In this document: piece after piece, positions 8,194 through 16,395 of the stretch
Layout: each line of letters starts with the position of its first letter
How positions within the stretch are numbered: position 1 is the stretch's first letter
Assembly (NCBI GenBank): GCA_029266455.1
Contig: JAQSWV010000002.1
Coordinates: 1 to 64,000 of the forward strand
Direction of reading: 5' to 3'
DNA: 64,000 bases
Source of the DNA: Nocardioidaceae bacterium
GTDB taxonomy: Bacteria; Actinomycetota; Actinomycetes; Propionibacteriales; Nocardioidaceae
Program-made: the position numbers and the translations under genes
Notes under the pieces: generated by a model
What the model saw: only the letters and a program-made list of their open reading frames with translations
Told to the model about the DNA's origin: nothing
The model's database searches: none

Positions 8194-9270
8194 ATGACTG
8201 ACAAAGCAGCTGTGCGGCTTCAGTTCGGAACAGATGCCCAAACCGCCGCGACTCACACCAACCTGTCCGCGGTGCGCGCAGAAGGCCGTTGCCTGTGGGT
8301 CGCGGGTGACGAGACAGCGACAGTCGAGCGGCTGACGGCCGACTCGCCGAATCCACTGGGCTCGTACGGCCAGCAGCGCACCTTTGCGCTCGCCGATTAC
8401 ATCGACCTGCCTGGTCCGGCCAGCGACGAGGCAGACATCGAGGGCATCGGCCGTGCCGGCGGGTACCTGTGGGCGGTCGGTTCGCACAGCCTCAAGCGCA
8501 AGAAGATCAAGTCCAAGCACGCCGATGCGAAGGCGATCAAGCGGCTCGCCAAGGTTGAGGACGAGCCGAACCGTCGCATTGTCGTGCGGATCCCGGTGGT
8601 CAATGGTGAGGATGGCCTGCCCGAGCTCGCTCGTGAGGTGGCGATCGACGGTGAGACGCGGACGGCAGCGGCTCTCGGTGGGGTCGGTGCGTCGCTGACC
8701 GACCTTCTCGTCGACGACGATCACCTGGGCCCGTTCCTCGAGATCCCCAGCAAGGACAACGGATTCGACCTGGAGGGGGTGGCGGCGGTGGACGAGCGGC
8801 TCTACCTAGGCTTGCGTGGTCCAGTGCTGCGCGGGTGGGCGGTGGTGCTGGAGGTGCATCCGTACGTCGACCACGACGACCCGCACCTGCTCCGGCTGCG
8901 CAAGATCGGCCTGGACGGCGAGCCGTACCGCAAGCACTTCCTCGACCTGGACGGACTGGGGGTGCGCGACCTGTGTCCGGACGGGGACGACCTGCTCGTC
9001 CTGAGCGGCCCAAGTATGGATCTCGACGGACCCGTCCGCATCCATCGCTGGCACCATGCCGCCAGCACCGACACTCCAGAGGTGGTGCGCGGTGACGAGA
9101 TCAGCCGGCTGACGGACCTTCGATACGGCGAGGGCGACGACCACCCCGAGGGGCTCTGCAGGCTCGACGACATCGACGACCAGACCCGGCTGCTGGTCGT
9201 CTACGACAGCCCTGCGGCGCACCGCATCGACGACGGCGGCATCCTCGCCGACGTCGTGTCGCTCGGCTGA
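8194..9270 (+). CDS. DUF3616 domain protein
   Basis: 358 residues from the ATG at 8194 (MTDKAAVRLQFG); the frame is open further upstream but that part lacks protein character. The sequence shows repeated beta-strand-like blocks (LSAVRAEGRCLWVAGDE, IEGIGRAGGYLWAVGSHS, FDLEGVAAVDERLYLGLRGP, GDDLLVLSGPSMDLDG, PEGLCRLDD) typical of DUF3616, a predicted beta-propeller-like fold of unknown function. It lacks a signal peptide, so it is probably cytoplasmic. It is transcribed alone, divergent from the ECF sigma operon with 269 bases between. No recognised catalytic motif. Confidence 0.75.
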   Translation: MTDKAAVRLQFGTDAQTAATHTNLSAVRAEGRCLWVAGDETATVERLTADSPNPLGSYGQQRTFALADYIDLPGPASDEADIEGIGRAGGYLWAVGSHSLKRKKIKSKHADAKAIKRLAKVEDEPNRRIVVRIPVVNGEDGLPELAREVAIDGETRTAAALGGVGASLTDLLVDDDHLGPFLEIPSKDNGFDLEGVAAVDERLYLGLRGPVLRGWAVVLEVHPYVDHDDPHLLRLRKIGLDGEPYRKHFLDLDGLGVRDLCPDGDDLLVLSGPSMDLDGPVRIHRWHHAASTDTPEVVRGDEISRLTDLRYGEGDDHPEGLCRLDDIDDQTRLLVVYDSPAAHRIDDGGILADVVSLG

Positions 9271-9335
9271 GGACCCACATGTGCCGCACGAGCTCGGAGC
9301 AGTCACTCCTCAAGCGGCCGGGATTGCTGTCTTGC

Positions 9336-9366
9336 CCGGAAAAAAACCCCGGGGCACCGCGGGGGG
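9336..9366 (-). terminator. candidate intrinsic terminator of the minus-strand TetR operon
   Basis: Read on the minus strand, CCCCG-CGGTGCCC-CGGGG forms a 5-bp GC stem with an 8-base loop followed directly by seven T residues (plus strand A-run at 9340-9346). It lies about 110 bases beyond the end of the membrane-protein gene at 9478, so it could end the TetR transcript. Confidence 0.5.
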
Positions 9367-9455
9367 ACTACTTCGAGACTCTCGCCGACGCCGCACAGAT
9401 GAGCCTGAAGGAGCGCGCCGAGTTCATGATCCGCCCCGACACATACTGGGTGTGA
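9366..9455 (+). pseudogene. 3' remnant of an unidentified gene
   Basis: A stretch of 29 codons reads DYFETLADAAQMSLKERAEF followed by MIRPDTYWV and a TGA. It looks like the structured C-terminal tail of a protein, but the frame upstream of 9366 runs into the GC-rich terminator-like sequence and lacks a start. I do not recognise the parent family. It is most simply a relic of a gene lost during rearrangement of this accessory stretch. Confidence 0.35.
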
Positions 9456-9477
9456 GGCCGTCAGGCGCGGGGGTTGG

Positions 9478-9957
9478 TCAGCCCAGCAGGCCGCCGAGTC
9501 CAGCGCCGAGCCCGGTGTAGAACAACGAGAACGCCAGGCCGTAGGCAAGGACCGCGGTCACGGTTGTACGCACGAGCTTCTGTGCCGGGTGCACGAACCT
9601 GGCGAGCAGGACAGCCAGAACGGGGCTGATCACTGCGGCGACCAGGGCTGTTGACCACGGGTGGTCGTCACCCACTCGGTGCACGTACCTGCCGATGAAG
9701 CGGCGCTTGGCGGCAGAGTCCACGGCCTTGTCGATCCGTGCCTGATCTCTCGGCTTCATGTTGCGGCTGGCCAGGGCGGCGGATGCGACCAACGCTCCGA
9801 CCAGCACGTTGAACACCAACACGCCGAGCAGGGTGCCGCCGTGACCGCCGAGCCAGGCGCCCGTGGCGACCAGGATGGGTCCTGCGACGAAGTCATCGAC
9901 GAACGTGACCGCCAGCGCGACCCCGGGCCAGGCGAGCAGAACCGCACACAAGGTCAC
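9478..9957 (-). CDS. membrane protein co-transcribed with TetR regulator
   Basis: 159 residues from a GTG at 9957 that overlaps the TetR stop (GTGA), so the two are translationally coupled. Four hydrophobic segments are visible (about 2-18, 24-42 and 44-62, then 100-118 and 130-158), with a basic cytoplasmic stretch RNMKPRDQARIDKAVDSAAKRR in the middle. I do not recognise a family. Given the arrangement, it may be a small export or envelope protein whose expression is controlled by the TetR protein. No signal peptide separate from the first span. Confidence 0.65.
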   Translation of the reverse strand: MTLCAVLLAWPGVALAVTFVDDFVAGPILVATGAWLGGHGGTLLGVLVFNVLVGALVASAALASRNMKPRDQARIDKAVDSAAKRRFIGRYVHRVGDDHPWSTALVAAVISPVLAVLLARFVHPAQKLVRTTVTAVLAYGLAFSLFYTGLGAGLGGLLG

Positions 9958-10511
9958 TGCCCGCCGCTTGCGCCGGACAGCTCAGTGAGCCGCGCGTGAA
10001 TCCGCGCCCGCAGCGCCGGGTCGGGTGGTGCCAGGTTGAACAACTCGGTTGCCCACAGCCCGTCAGCTGCCAGCCGCACCACGTGAGCATCGACTGCGGG
10101 CAGTCCGTCATGCTCGAGTCGTTGCACCCAGTCGCCGTAGCGGGCTTGGATCGGTTGGAGCAGCGACGGTGCGTACCCCACCGCGGCGAGCAGGGCCACG
10201 GAAGCAGGTGGCGCCGACTCATCGGTCGGCGAGCCGAGGGTCGCTGTCACATACGCCCGCGTCCAGGCTCCGGGGGCGGTCGGGTCGGCGGCGTGCGCGG
10301 CGATCTGGGCGGCCTCGAAAGCGGTCGTCATCTCCTCCAGAAGCGCGGCCACGAGCGCCTCCTTGGTGGGGAAGTGATACAGCACGCCGCCCTTGCTGAC
10401 TCCGATCGCTTGACCCACGGCCTCCAGAGTCAGGGCTGCGTAGCCGCGCACAGCCACCACCGTGGCTGCCGCGTCAAGCAGGGCTCGTCGCATGGAGGGC
10501 CGAGGACTCAT
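9954..10511 (-). CDS. TetR family transcriptional regulator
   Basis: 185 residues from the ATG at 10511. The N-terminal helix-turn-helix is clear: LTLEAVGQAIGVSKGGVLYHF (about 28-48), followed by a PTKEALVAALL helix and a variable ligand-binding C-terminal domain. A longer frame to 10547 would read through the 20-bp palindrome and is rejected. The palindrome lies 8-28 bases before the start codon, so the protein probably represses its own transcription and that of the membrane gene it overlaps. The inducer is unknown. No Shine-Dalgarno sequence precedes the ATG, so the message may be leaderless. Confidence 0.88.
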   Translation of the reverse strand: MSPRPSMRRALLDAAATVVAVRGYAALTLEAVGQAIGVSKGGVLYHFPTKEALVAALLEEMTTAFEAAQIAAHAADPTAPGAWTRAYVTATLGSPTDESAPPASVALLAAVGYAPSLLQPIQARYGDWVQRLEHDGLPAVDAHVVRLAADGLWATELFNLAPPDPALRARIHARLTELSGASGGQ

Positions 10512-10519
10512 GGCGTTAC

Positions 10520-10539
10520 TGTACCGTCCGGACGGTACA
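10520..10539. promoter_or_regulatory. TetR operator candidate: 20-bp perfect palindrome
   Basis: TGTACCGTCCGGACGGTACA is fully self-complementary and centred between 10529 and 10530, just upstream of the TetR gene start at 10511. Its length and position fit a TetR homodimer operator controlling the minus-strand TetR/membrane-protein pair. Confidence 0.75.
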
Positions 10540-11176
10540 CTTTCCAAGACGGGAGGACATCACAAGGTCGGTGTTCCTCCTCGCTGCCCGGGACTTGTGA
10601 GCCAGCGCGAGGATGGTGGCCACCTCCGAGCAGCCAATCGTTCGGTCGGCTCGGCCAATCGCTCCGCTCGAGCAGGCGCACGGGCGGGTTCAGCCGATGG
10701 GAAACCAAGATGTTGCAGGTGCGGACACCGGGGGCCAAGTCTCGTGGCAACGGGCAAAGCTCGGAGCCATCCCGAGAACCGTGTCGACCATCCTCAGCAG
10801 GGGAACGTACCCGCCACTCCAACTCATCAAGCGCCACCGTCTCCCCGCCGAGCCGCCTGCGCGCGAGCGATCGTCGAGAGGCAATGACGACGGTTGACCT
10901 CACCACGAGCACCCTGCGGCGACGATGCACGTCGATGCCGAAGGACGTGGCCGCATGACAGGACCGAAAGCGTTACCTGTTGCGTCATTCTGCACGGGTG
11001 AGAGCGCGGCCGGTCCCGCAACGATGCCGCGGCTAGTTCTGCGCGTGACGATTCTCAGCAGGATTTGGCCCCTATCTGAGTGTCTGCTGGGCAACAGCGA
11101 GGGTGCCGCTGGAAGAATCCGGCAGGAGGGATGCATCCACTTCCCCAACGAGGGGTCGTTGACCAGACAGCCGCCA
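10540..11176. other. long intergenic region without convincing genes
   Basis: About 640 bases upstream of the TetR operator contain several open frames, but all are Arg/Ser/Pro-rich with no recognisable domain or ribosome site, and none is favoured by codon-position bias. The base composition from about 10930 to 11110 is less GC-rich than its surroundings. It ends in the duplicated hydrolase tail at 11177. I read it as decayed DNA at the edge of a rearranged segment. Confidence 0.5.
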
Positions 11177-11214
11177 GAGCGTCCGCACCTCCCCGAGTGG
11201 CGTGCCCGCGGCTG
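11177..11214 (+). repeat. second copy of the MBL-hydrolase gene 3' end
   Basis: Bases 11177-11202 are identical to 384-409, and the similarity continues to 11214. In frame it encodes ERPHLPEWRARGW, the exact C-terminus of the hydrolase cut by the window start. The three mismatches in the last five codons are all at third positions and synonymous, so this copy derives from a functional homologue, not a recent copying error. No stop codon follows immediately and the upstream bases do not continue the hydrolase. Confidence 0.8.
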
Positions 11215-11252
11215 GTTGTCGCGGCGCCCCGTGACTGATTCCAGCCGGTGTG

Positions 11253-12176
11253 TCACGTGCCGAGTCGGGCGTCGAGCACCTCGGTGATCGGCCACGCACC
11301 TGCCGACCAGTTCGAGATGACGGTGTACATGAGGTAGAAGCCGAGACCGAAGCGCGCGGGCCCCTCCAGCAAGTCGCTACGCGGTCGCACCATCTCGGCG
11401 ACGCGCTCGGCTGTCACGATCCGGCCAGCGAACAGTGACTCCCAGAACGAACACAGGTCGGCGACGGTCGAATAAATACCGCCGTCGCCGTTGCCGAGAA
11501 CCGGCAGATGGAACACGTTCGTCCTCAGCCCGTCGCGTGAGAGGTAGCCCAGCGCGGCGCGGCCAGGCAGCTCGTCCGACCGCAGGAACTGGGTGTCCAC
11601 CATGCCCGCCGGCTCGCAGACCAACGTGCGAACCAATCGGTGGAAGTCCACGCCACTCGCCCGCTCCGCCAGCAGCGCGAGCACCACGTAGCCGCCATTG
11701 TTGTACGCGAACCGGTCACCGGCGGGGAAGACGGTCTCGTGTCCGTCAAGCACGCGCAGGAACTGCTCGGTTGTCGCAAGTTCGTGCACCGGCACCGGCA
11801 TGACGTACTCGCAGATGTCCTCGATTGCCTCCTCGTCGAGGTAGTCCCCGATCCCGGACCGGTGGGCGAGCAAGTGTTCGATCGTCACGTCGTCGGCGAT
11901 CAGGGGCAGATCGGCACCGAGCAACGACCGGGCGGTCATGGACAGCTCCAGTGCCCCCTGCTCGACCAACGCCATGACCGCCATCGCGGTCAGGACCTTG
12001 CCCCCGCTCGCGAGCGCGAACTGGGTCTCGCTGTTGTTGCGAGCTCCGTGAGCACGGTCAGCGAATCCGTAGGCTCCGAGCAGCTGCGTCTCGCCGCAGC
12101 GGTCGAGACGGACGACCCCGGAGAAGCCGGTGCGCTCCGCCTCATGATCCACCGCCTCACGCAGTGACAGCATCAC
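11253..12176 (-). CDS. serine hydrolase (beta-lactamase/PBP4* family), C-terminal motif region missing
   Basis: 307 residues from a GTG at 12176 (ATG at 12173 also possible). The PF00144-type core is present: S57-G-G-K60 in FALASGGKVLTAMAV (nucleophile Ser and Lys) and the YNN motif in FAYNNGGYVVLALLAE (Tyr). Members of this family usually carry an HxG/KTG-like third motif in a segment such as LEGYDAGVSF before a strand ending YTVISN. Here GLGFYL is joined directly to MYTVISNWSAGAWPITE, so about 30-35 residues including that motif appear to be deleted in frame. The protein lacks a signal peptide. It may be inactive or altered. Confidence 0.75.
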   Translation of the reverse strand: MMLSLREAVDHEAERTGFSGVVRLDRCGETQLLGAYGFADRAHGARNNSETQFALASGGKVLTAMAVMALVEQGALELSMTARSLLGADLPLIADDVTIEHLLAHRSGIGDYLDEEAIEDICEYVMPVPVHELATTEQFLRVLDGHETVFPAGDRFAYNNGGYVVLALLAERASGVDFHRLVRTLVCEPAGMVDTQFLRSDELPGRAALGYLSRDGLRTNVFHLPVLGNGDGGIYSTVADLCSFWESLFAGRIVTAERVAEMVRPRSDLLEGPARFGLGFYLMYTVISNWSAGAWPITEVLDARLGT

Positions 12177-12287
12177 CTCAGCCTAGCGACGACCCAGCGC
12201 GCGCAGGCCGTCATCGAGCGGCAAGAGCGACCCGTCGACGCGGGAGAGCGTGGCCGATGCGCGGACGTGGGTGAGCCAGATCCCTGT

Positions 12288-13010
12288 TCAGGCGCTCTCG
12301 TCCGACGAAGTGAGGGCCGAGCGAATCCCCGCAGCAAGCAGCCAGCCGTCGGTCACCCCGGCGACGGCGTCGACGTCGAGGCCGTGGAGACGCCGAGCAG
12401 CCGCAGGATCCCCGGTGAACACGCCGACCGCGCGCCCGTGCCGCCGCGCCGCGGCGACGACCGCAGGCAGTGGAGCCGACTCCGACCGGCCCGCCAGGAG
12501 CGCTTCCACCGTGATCCCGAGGGAGAGCGAGAGGTCGTACGGCCCGACGAACAGACCGGTGACCCCGTCGACCGCAGCGATCTCGGCCGCCTTCCCCAGT
12601 GCCGCGGCGGACTCGATCATCACCACGCACTCGGCCGTCGCGTTGGCGTCGGAGACACTCGGCGCCACTCGCCCCCAGGCCGGCATCAGCGGTCCGTAGC
12701 TGCGTCGCCCTCGTGGCGGGTAGTACATCGCGCTCACCACCCGCCGAGCGTCATCCACGCTGTCGACCTGAGGAACGATCACGCTTCTCGCGCCCGCATC
12801 GAGCGCCCACCCGATCGCAGCGACATCGATCGACGGAGCGCGCACCACGAGAGCCGCCTGCTCGGGCGCCCACGAGCGACAGACCGCCAGCAGGTCGGAG
12901 CGACCGAATCGGCCGTGCTGCATGTCCAGGCAGACCCAGTCGAACGATGCCCCGAGCCGGAGCAGCGTGCTGACGCTCGCGTCGAGACACCAGACCCCCG
13001 AGCCGGCCAT
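12288..13010 (-). CDS. HpcH/HpaI-family aldolase
   Basis: 240 residues from the ATG at 13010, which has AGAGGCGGG directly before it and gives the usual family length; in-frame starts at 13115 and 13175 would add a non-conserved N-terminus. The class II pyruvate-aldolase fold shows in FDWVCLDMQHGRFG (7-stranded barrel start with Asp/His), VRAPSIDVAAIGWALDAGA, VVMIESAAAL (metal Glu) and GLFVGPYDLSLSLG (metal Asp). Enzymes of this family cleave or form 4-hydroxy-2-oxo acids with a divalent metal. It is divergent from the SHMT-like gene at 13301; both catalyse retro-aldol-type C-C cleavage, which suggests a shared pathway, but the substrate is unknown. Confidence 0.82.
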   Translation of the reverse strand: MAGSGVWCLDASVSTLLRLGASFDWVCLDMQHGRFGRSDLLAVCRSWAPEQAALVVRAPSIDVAAIGWALDAGARSVIVPQVDSVDDARRVVSAMYYPPRGRRSYGPLMPAWGRVAPSVSDANATAECVVMIESAAALGKAAEIAAVDGVTGLFVGPYDLSLSLGITVEALLAGRSESAPLPAVVAAARRHGRAVGVFTGDPAAARRLHGLDVDAVAGVTDGWLLAAGIRSALTSSDESA

Positions 13011-13300
13011 CCCGCCTCTGGGACCGCGGACCCCATGCCTGACTGCGGGCCACGAGTATCCCGCGCGCGAACCCTCACCAGCCGTGCTCGGCACCTGCGG
13101 TTGCGGCCCGCTCATCGTGACTCGACCGACGGCGGCGAACTGCTTGTCGACGAATGGCCGAGCGAACCGCTCCACCGCAACGGGTCGCGCGTCATCCCCA
13201 GGGGCACGATGAGAAGGCTATCCGCAAGCCACCGGGAGAGCCGTGGACTCTCGCCAAGAGGTGCTTGTCCCGATCAGTCGTCGCAGAGAACGATGGAAGC

Positions 13301-14623
13301 ATGTCCGCTCTCGCACACCAGCCCTGGCTTCCCGACCACAGCGCTCAGTACGTCCGTTCCGTCGCCTCGGCGACGGCGGACGCCGCCGGCCCCACCGTGC
13401 TTGGCGAGCTGGACCGGTTGGTCGAGGAGAACCGGCAGATCCATGACCGCGACTGCATCAATCTCAACCCCGCCACCAACGTCATGAATCCACGCGCGGA
13501 GGCGATGTTGTCGGCCGGACTCGGTTCGCGGCCGTCGCTGGGCTACCCCGGGGAGAAGTACGAGATGGGCCTGGAGGCCATCGAACAGATCGAGATCATC
13601 GCCGCCGAGCTCACGGCGGAGGTGTTCTCCGCGCGTTACGCCGAGATCCGGGTGCCCTCCGGAGCGATCGCCAATCTGTACTCGTTCATGGCCACCTGCG
13701 AGCCCGGCGACACGATCATCGCACCCCCACCCAGCATCGGCGGGCACGTCACCCACCACGCCGGCGGCTCCGCGGGGATGTACCGGCTGGACACGATCCC
13801 GGCGCCGGTCAGCGCCGACCGGTTCACCGTCGATGTGGACGCCGTTCGCGCACTCGCTCAGGAGCACCGCCCCCGCATGATCACCATCGGCGCCAGCCTG
13901 AACCTCTACCCACACCCGGTCTCCACTCTCCGCGAGATCGCCGACGAGGTAGGAGCGGTACTCCTCTTCGACGCGGCCCACCTGTGCGGACTGATCGCCG
14001 GAGGTGCCTGGCCGAACCCACTCGAGCAGGGTGCGCACCTGATGACCATGAGCACCTACAAGAGTCTCGGGGGACCTCCGGGCGGCCTGATCGTCACCAA
14101 CGAGCCGGAGATCGCCCAGCGCCTCGATGCGATCGCCCACCCCGGACTCACCGCGAACTTCGATGTCGGGAGGGCCGCCGCCCTGGCCGTGACCATGCTC
14201 GACTGGAAGGCGGTCGGCAAGGAGTACGCCGCCGCCATGGTCGAGACCGCCGCCGCACTCGCAGCGGGCTCGATGGAGCACGGCCTGCCCGTGTTCCAAG
14301 GACGCCAAGGCCCGACCCACTCCCACCAGTTCGCCATCGAGGCGAACCAGTGGGGTGGTGGCCAACGGGCGGCGAAGCGACTACGCCAGGCCAACCTGTT
14401 GGCCTGTGGCATCGGGCTGCCGGCGGAGGCCGTGCCAGGGGACGTCAACGGGCTCCGCATCGGCACGCCCGAACTCGTCCGACTGGGAATGAAGCCCGGT
14501 GACATGGACGACCTTGCGTCGCTGATGGCCGACGGCCTGGCCCCCGAGGCCGATCTCGCAGATGTCGCCACTCGCGTGTCCCGATGGCGAACCCGTTTCT
14601 CCGGCGTGCACTTCACCGCCTGA
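13301..14623 (+). CDS. SHMT-family PLP-dependent enzyme
   Basis: 440 residues from the ATG at 13301 with GGAAG three bases upstream. Fold-type-I PLP signatures: LNPATNVMNPRAEAML, VPSGAIANLYSFMA, LLFDAAHLCGLIAGG (Asp 224 contacting PLP N1, His 227) and MSTYKSLGGPPGG with the Schiff-base Lys 254. The pattern is that of serine hydroxymethyltransferase relatives, but the N-terminus and active-site wording differ from canonical GlyA, so it probably acts on another beta-hydroxy or alpha-methyl amino acid. It is followed after 321 bases by an amino acid permease. The HpcH aldolase is divergent from it. It is not likely to be the organism's main folate SHMT. Confidence 0.8.
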   Translation: MSALAHQPWLPDHSAQYVRSVASATADAAGPTVLGELDRLVEENRQIHDRDCINLNPATNVMNPRAEAMLSAGLGSRPSLGYPGEKYEMGLEAIEQIEIIAAELTAEVFSARYAEIRVPSGAIANLYSFMATCEPGDTIIAPPPSIGGHVTHHAGGSAGMYRLDTIPAPVSADRFTVDVDAVRALAQEHRPRMITIGASLNLYPHPVSTLREIADEVGAVLLFDAAHLCGLIAGGAWPNPLEQGAHLMTMSTYKSLGGPPGGLIVTNEPEIAQRLDAIAHPGLTANFDVGRAAALAVTMLDWKAVGKEYAAAMVETAAALAAGSMEHGLPVFQGRQGPTHSHQFAIEANQWGGGQRAAKRLRQANLLACGIGLPAEAVPGDVNGLRIGTPELVRLGMKPGDMDDLASLMADGLAPEADLADVATRVSRWRTRFSGVHFTA

Positions 14624-14944
14624 AGGTGGCGCGCTCGACTGGTGACCGGTCAAGCGGCCGGCGTCGCCGACCCAGGCCACACGGCCCGCCAGGGCGGACT
14701 TCGGAGTCATCACCCCCGCCGCCGACAGACGCTCTCGTCGGGTGAGGCGGTGCTCACCCACTGTTCATCCTCCGGTCGGCCGGTGCACGACTGCGTTGCC
14801 TAGCGTCGCGGCCCGGGCGGGTGACCTCCGGGTGGTGAGTTGCGTCGCCCAGGGGCGCCGCAGGAATTCGCGCCGAGAAACAATGGCGCGGCGCCGCGGT
14901 GTCGTGCTTGCGCCGCCTGCCCTACTGGTCCGAGAGTGTCCACC
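14624..14944. other. intergenic leader region before the APC permease operon
   Basis: About 320 bases between the SHMT-like gene and the permease. I see no gene I can support and no recognisable riboswitch fold. The last 60 bases before the permease contain several ATG/GTG codons in other frames. A promoter for the downstream six-to-eight-gene run probably lies here, but I cannot point to convincing hexamers. Confidence 0.35.
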
Positions 14945-16378
14945 ATGGCAAATACGGGAAGCAACGTCGCAGCGGACTCCGGGGCGAATCAGCAGCCCGA
15001 GCTCCGGCGGGTGATGGGGCCGAAGCTGCTCCTGCTCTTCATCCTCGGCGACATCCTCGGCACCGGTGTCTACGCGCTGACCGGCGACGTCGCTGCGGAG
15101 GTGGGCGGCGCGGCCTGGTTGCCGTTCCTGGTGGCTTTCCTCGTCGCCATGATCACCGCCCTGTCATACCTCGAGCTCGTGACGAAGTACCCGCAGGCGG
15201 CCGGCGCCGCCCTGTACACGCACAAGGCATTCGGCATCCACTTCCTCACCTTCCTCGTGGCTTTCACCGTGATGTCCTCCGGCATCACGTCGGCGTCGAC
15301 AGCCTCGCAGGCCTTCGCGGCGAACTTCAGCGCCGGTTTCGGTCTCGGCTTCCCGACCGGCAGCGCGGGCCTCCTGATCATCGCGCTCGCGTTCATGCTG
15401 CTGATCGCGGCGGTCAACCTCCGCGGTGTCGGCGAGAGCGTCAAGGCCAACGTCGTGCTGACCCTGGTCGAGCTGTCCGGTCTGCTAATGGTGATCATCA
15501 TCGGTGCTGCGGTCATCTTCCAGGGCGACGCGGGCAACTTCGAGCAGGTGACGGCGTTCGAGACACCACAGGACAAGAACGTCTTCATCGCGGTCACGAC
15601 GGCGACGTCGCTCGCCTTCTTCGCCATGGTCGGCTTCGAGGACTCGGTCAACATGGCGGAGGAGACGCGGGACCCCGCCCGCACCTTTCCCAAGGTGATG
15701 CTCACGGGCTTGTCCCTGGCCGGGCTCATCTACGTGCTGGTGTCCATCTCCGCCGTTGCCATCGTCCCCCTGGGCGACCTCAAGTCAGCGGACTCGCCAT
15801 TGCTCGAGGTGGTCAAGGTCGGCGCTCCGGACCTCCCGGTCGGCGACATCTTCCCGTTCATCGCGATGTTCGCCGTGGCCAACTCGGCGCTGATCAACAT
15901 GCTGATGGCCAGCCGGCTGCTGTACGGGATGGCCAAGCAGCACGTACTGCCGCCGTTCCTCGGAAAGGTGCATCCCACGCGGCGAGTCCCGTACATGTCG
16001 ATTCTGTTCACGACCGGTCTCTCCCTGGGGCTGATCGCCTATGTCAACACCCTCAGCGAGGACGGGATCGCCCTGCTGGGCGGTACCACCGCGCTGCTGC
16101 TGCTCGCCGTCTTCGCCGTCGTCAACATCGCCGTGCTGGTGTTGCGCAAGGACCGTGTGGAGAGTCACCACTTCAAGGCCCCGACGGGGATGCCGGTGCT
16201 CGGCGCGTTCACGTGCCTCTACCTCGTCACCCCCTTGGTCGACCGCGACCCGATGCAGTACCAGATCGCCGGCCTGCTCCTGGCGATCGGCGTGGTGCTC
16301 TGGGCCATCACCTGGTTCGTGAACCGGGCGATCCGCGCCGACCGTACCTTCGTCCGTGACCCGAGCGACCTGAGCTGA
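14945..16378 (+). CDS. APC-family amino acid permease
   Basis: 477 residues from the ATG at 14945; an in-frame GTG at 14936 is an alternative. Twelve hydrophobic spans are visible. The first span carries LGDILGTGVYALTGDVA, the APC substrate-binding unwound helix, and ETRDPARTFPK is the conserved loop after span 6. Such proteins are proton- or gradient-coupled amino acid importers of the inner membrane. It heads a plus-strand run with the dipeptide epimerase (18-base gap) and serine hydrolase, so it may supply or recover amino acids released from peptides. The substrate is unknown. Confidence 0.85.
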   Translation: MANTGSNVAADSGANQQPELRRVMGPKLLLLFILGDILGTGVYALTGDVAAEVGGAAWLPFLVAFLVAMITALSYLELVTKYPQAAGAALYTHKAFGIHFLTFLVAFTVMSSGITSASTASQAFAANFSAGFGLGFPTGSAGLLIIALAFMLLIAAVNLRGVGESVKANVVLTLVELSGLLMVIIIGAAVIFQGDAGNFEQVTAFETPQDKNVFIAVTTATSLAFFAMVGFEDSVNMAEETRDPARTFPKVMLTGLSLAGLIYVLVSISAVAIVPLGDLKSADSPLLEVVKVGAPDLPVGDIFPFIAMFAVANSALINMLMASRLLYGMAKQHVLPPFLGKVHPTRRVPYMSILFTTGLSLGLIAYVNTLSEDGIALLGGTTALLLLAVFAVVNIAVLVLRKDRVESHHFKAPTGMPVLGAFTCLYLVTPLVDRDPMQYQIAGLLLAIGVVLWAITWFVNRAIRADRTFVRDPSDLS

Positions 16379-16395
16379 GCGAGCAACCCGTCGAG

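Noticed and set aside
14381-14761. A 126-codon minus-strand frame beyond the SHMT-like gene
   Set aside because: The stretch MTPKSALAGRVAWVGDAGR reads naturally but most of the frame lies within the SHMT-like gene, with no ribosome site or known domain.
14624-14944. Glycine or other amino acid riboswitch upstream of the permease
   Set aside because: The conserved glycine-aptamer elements are not evident; the region is simply GC-rich.
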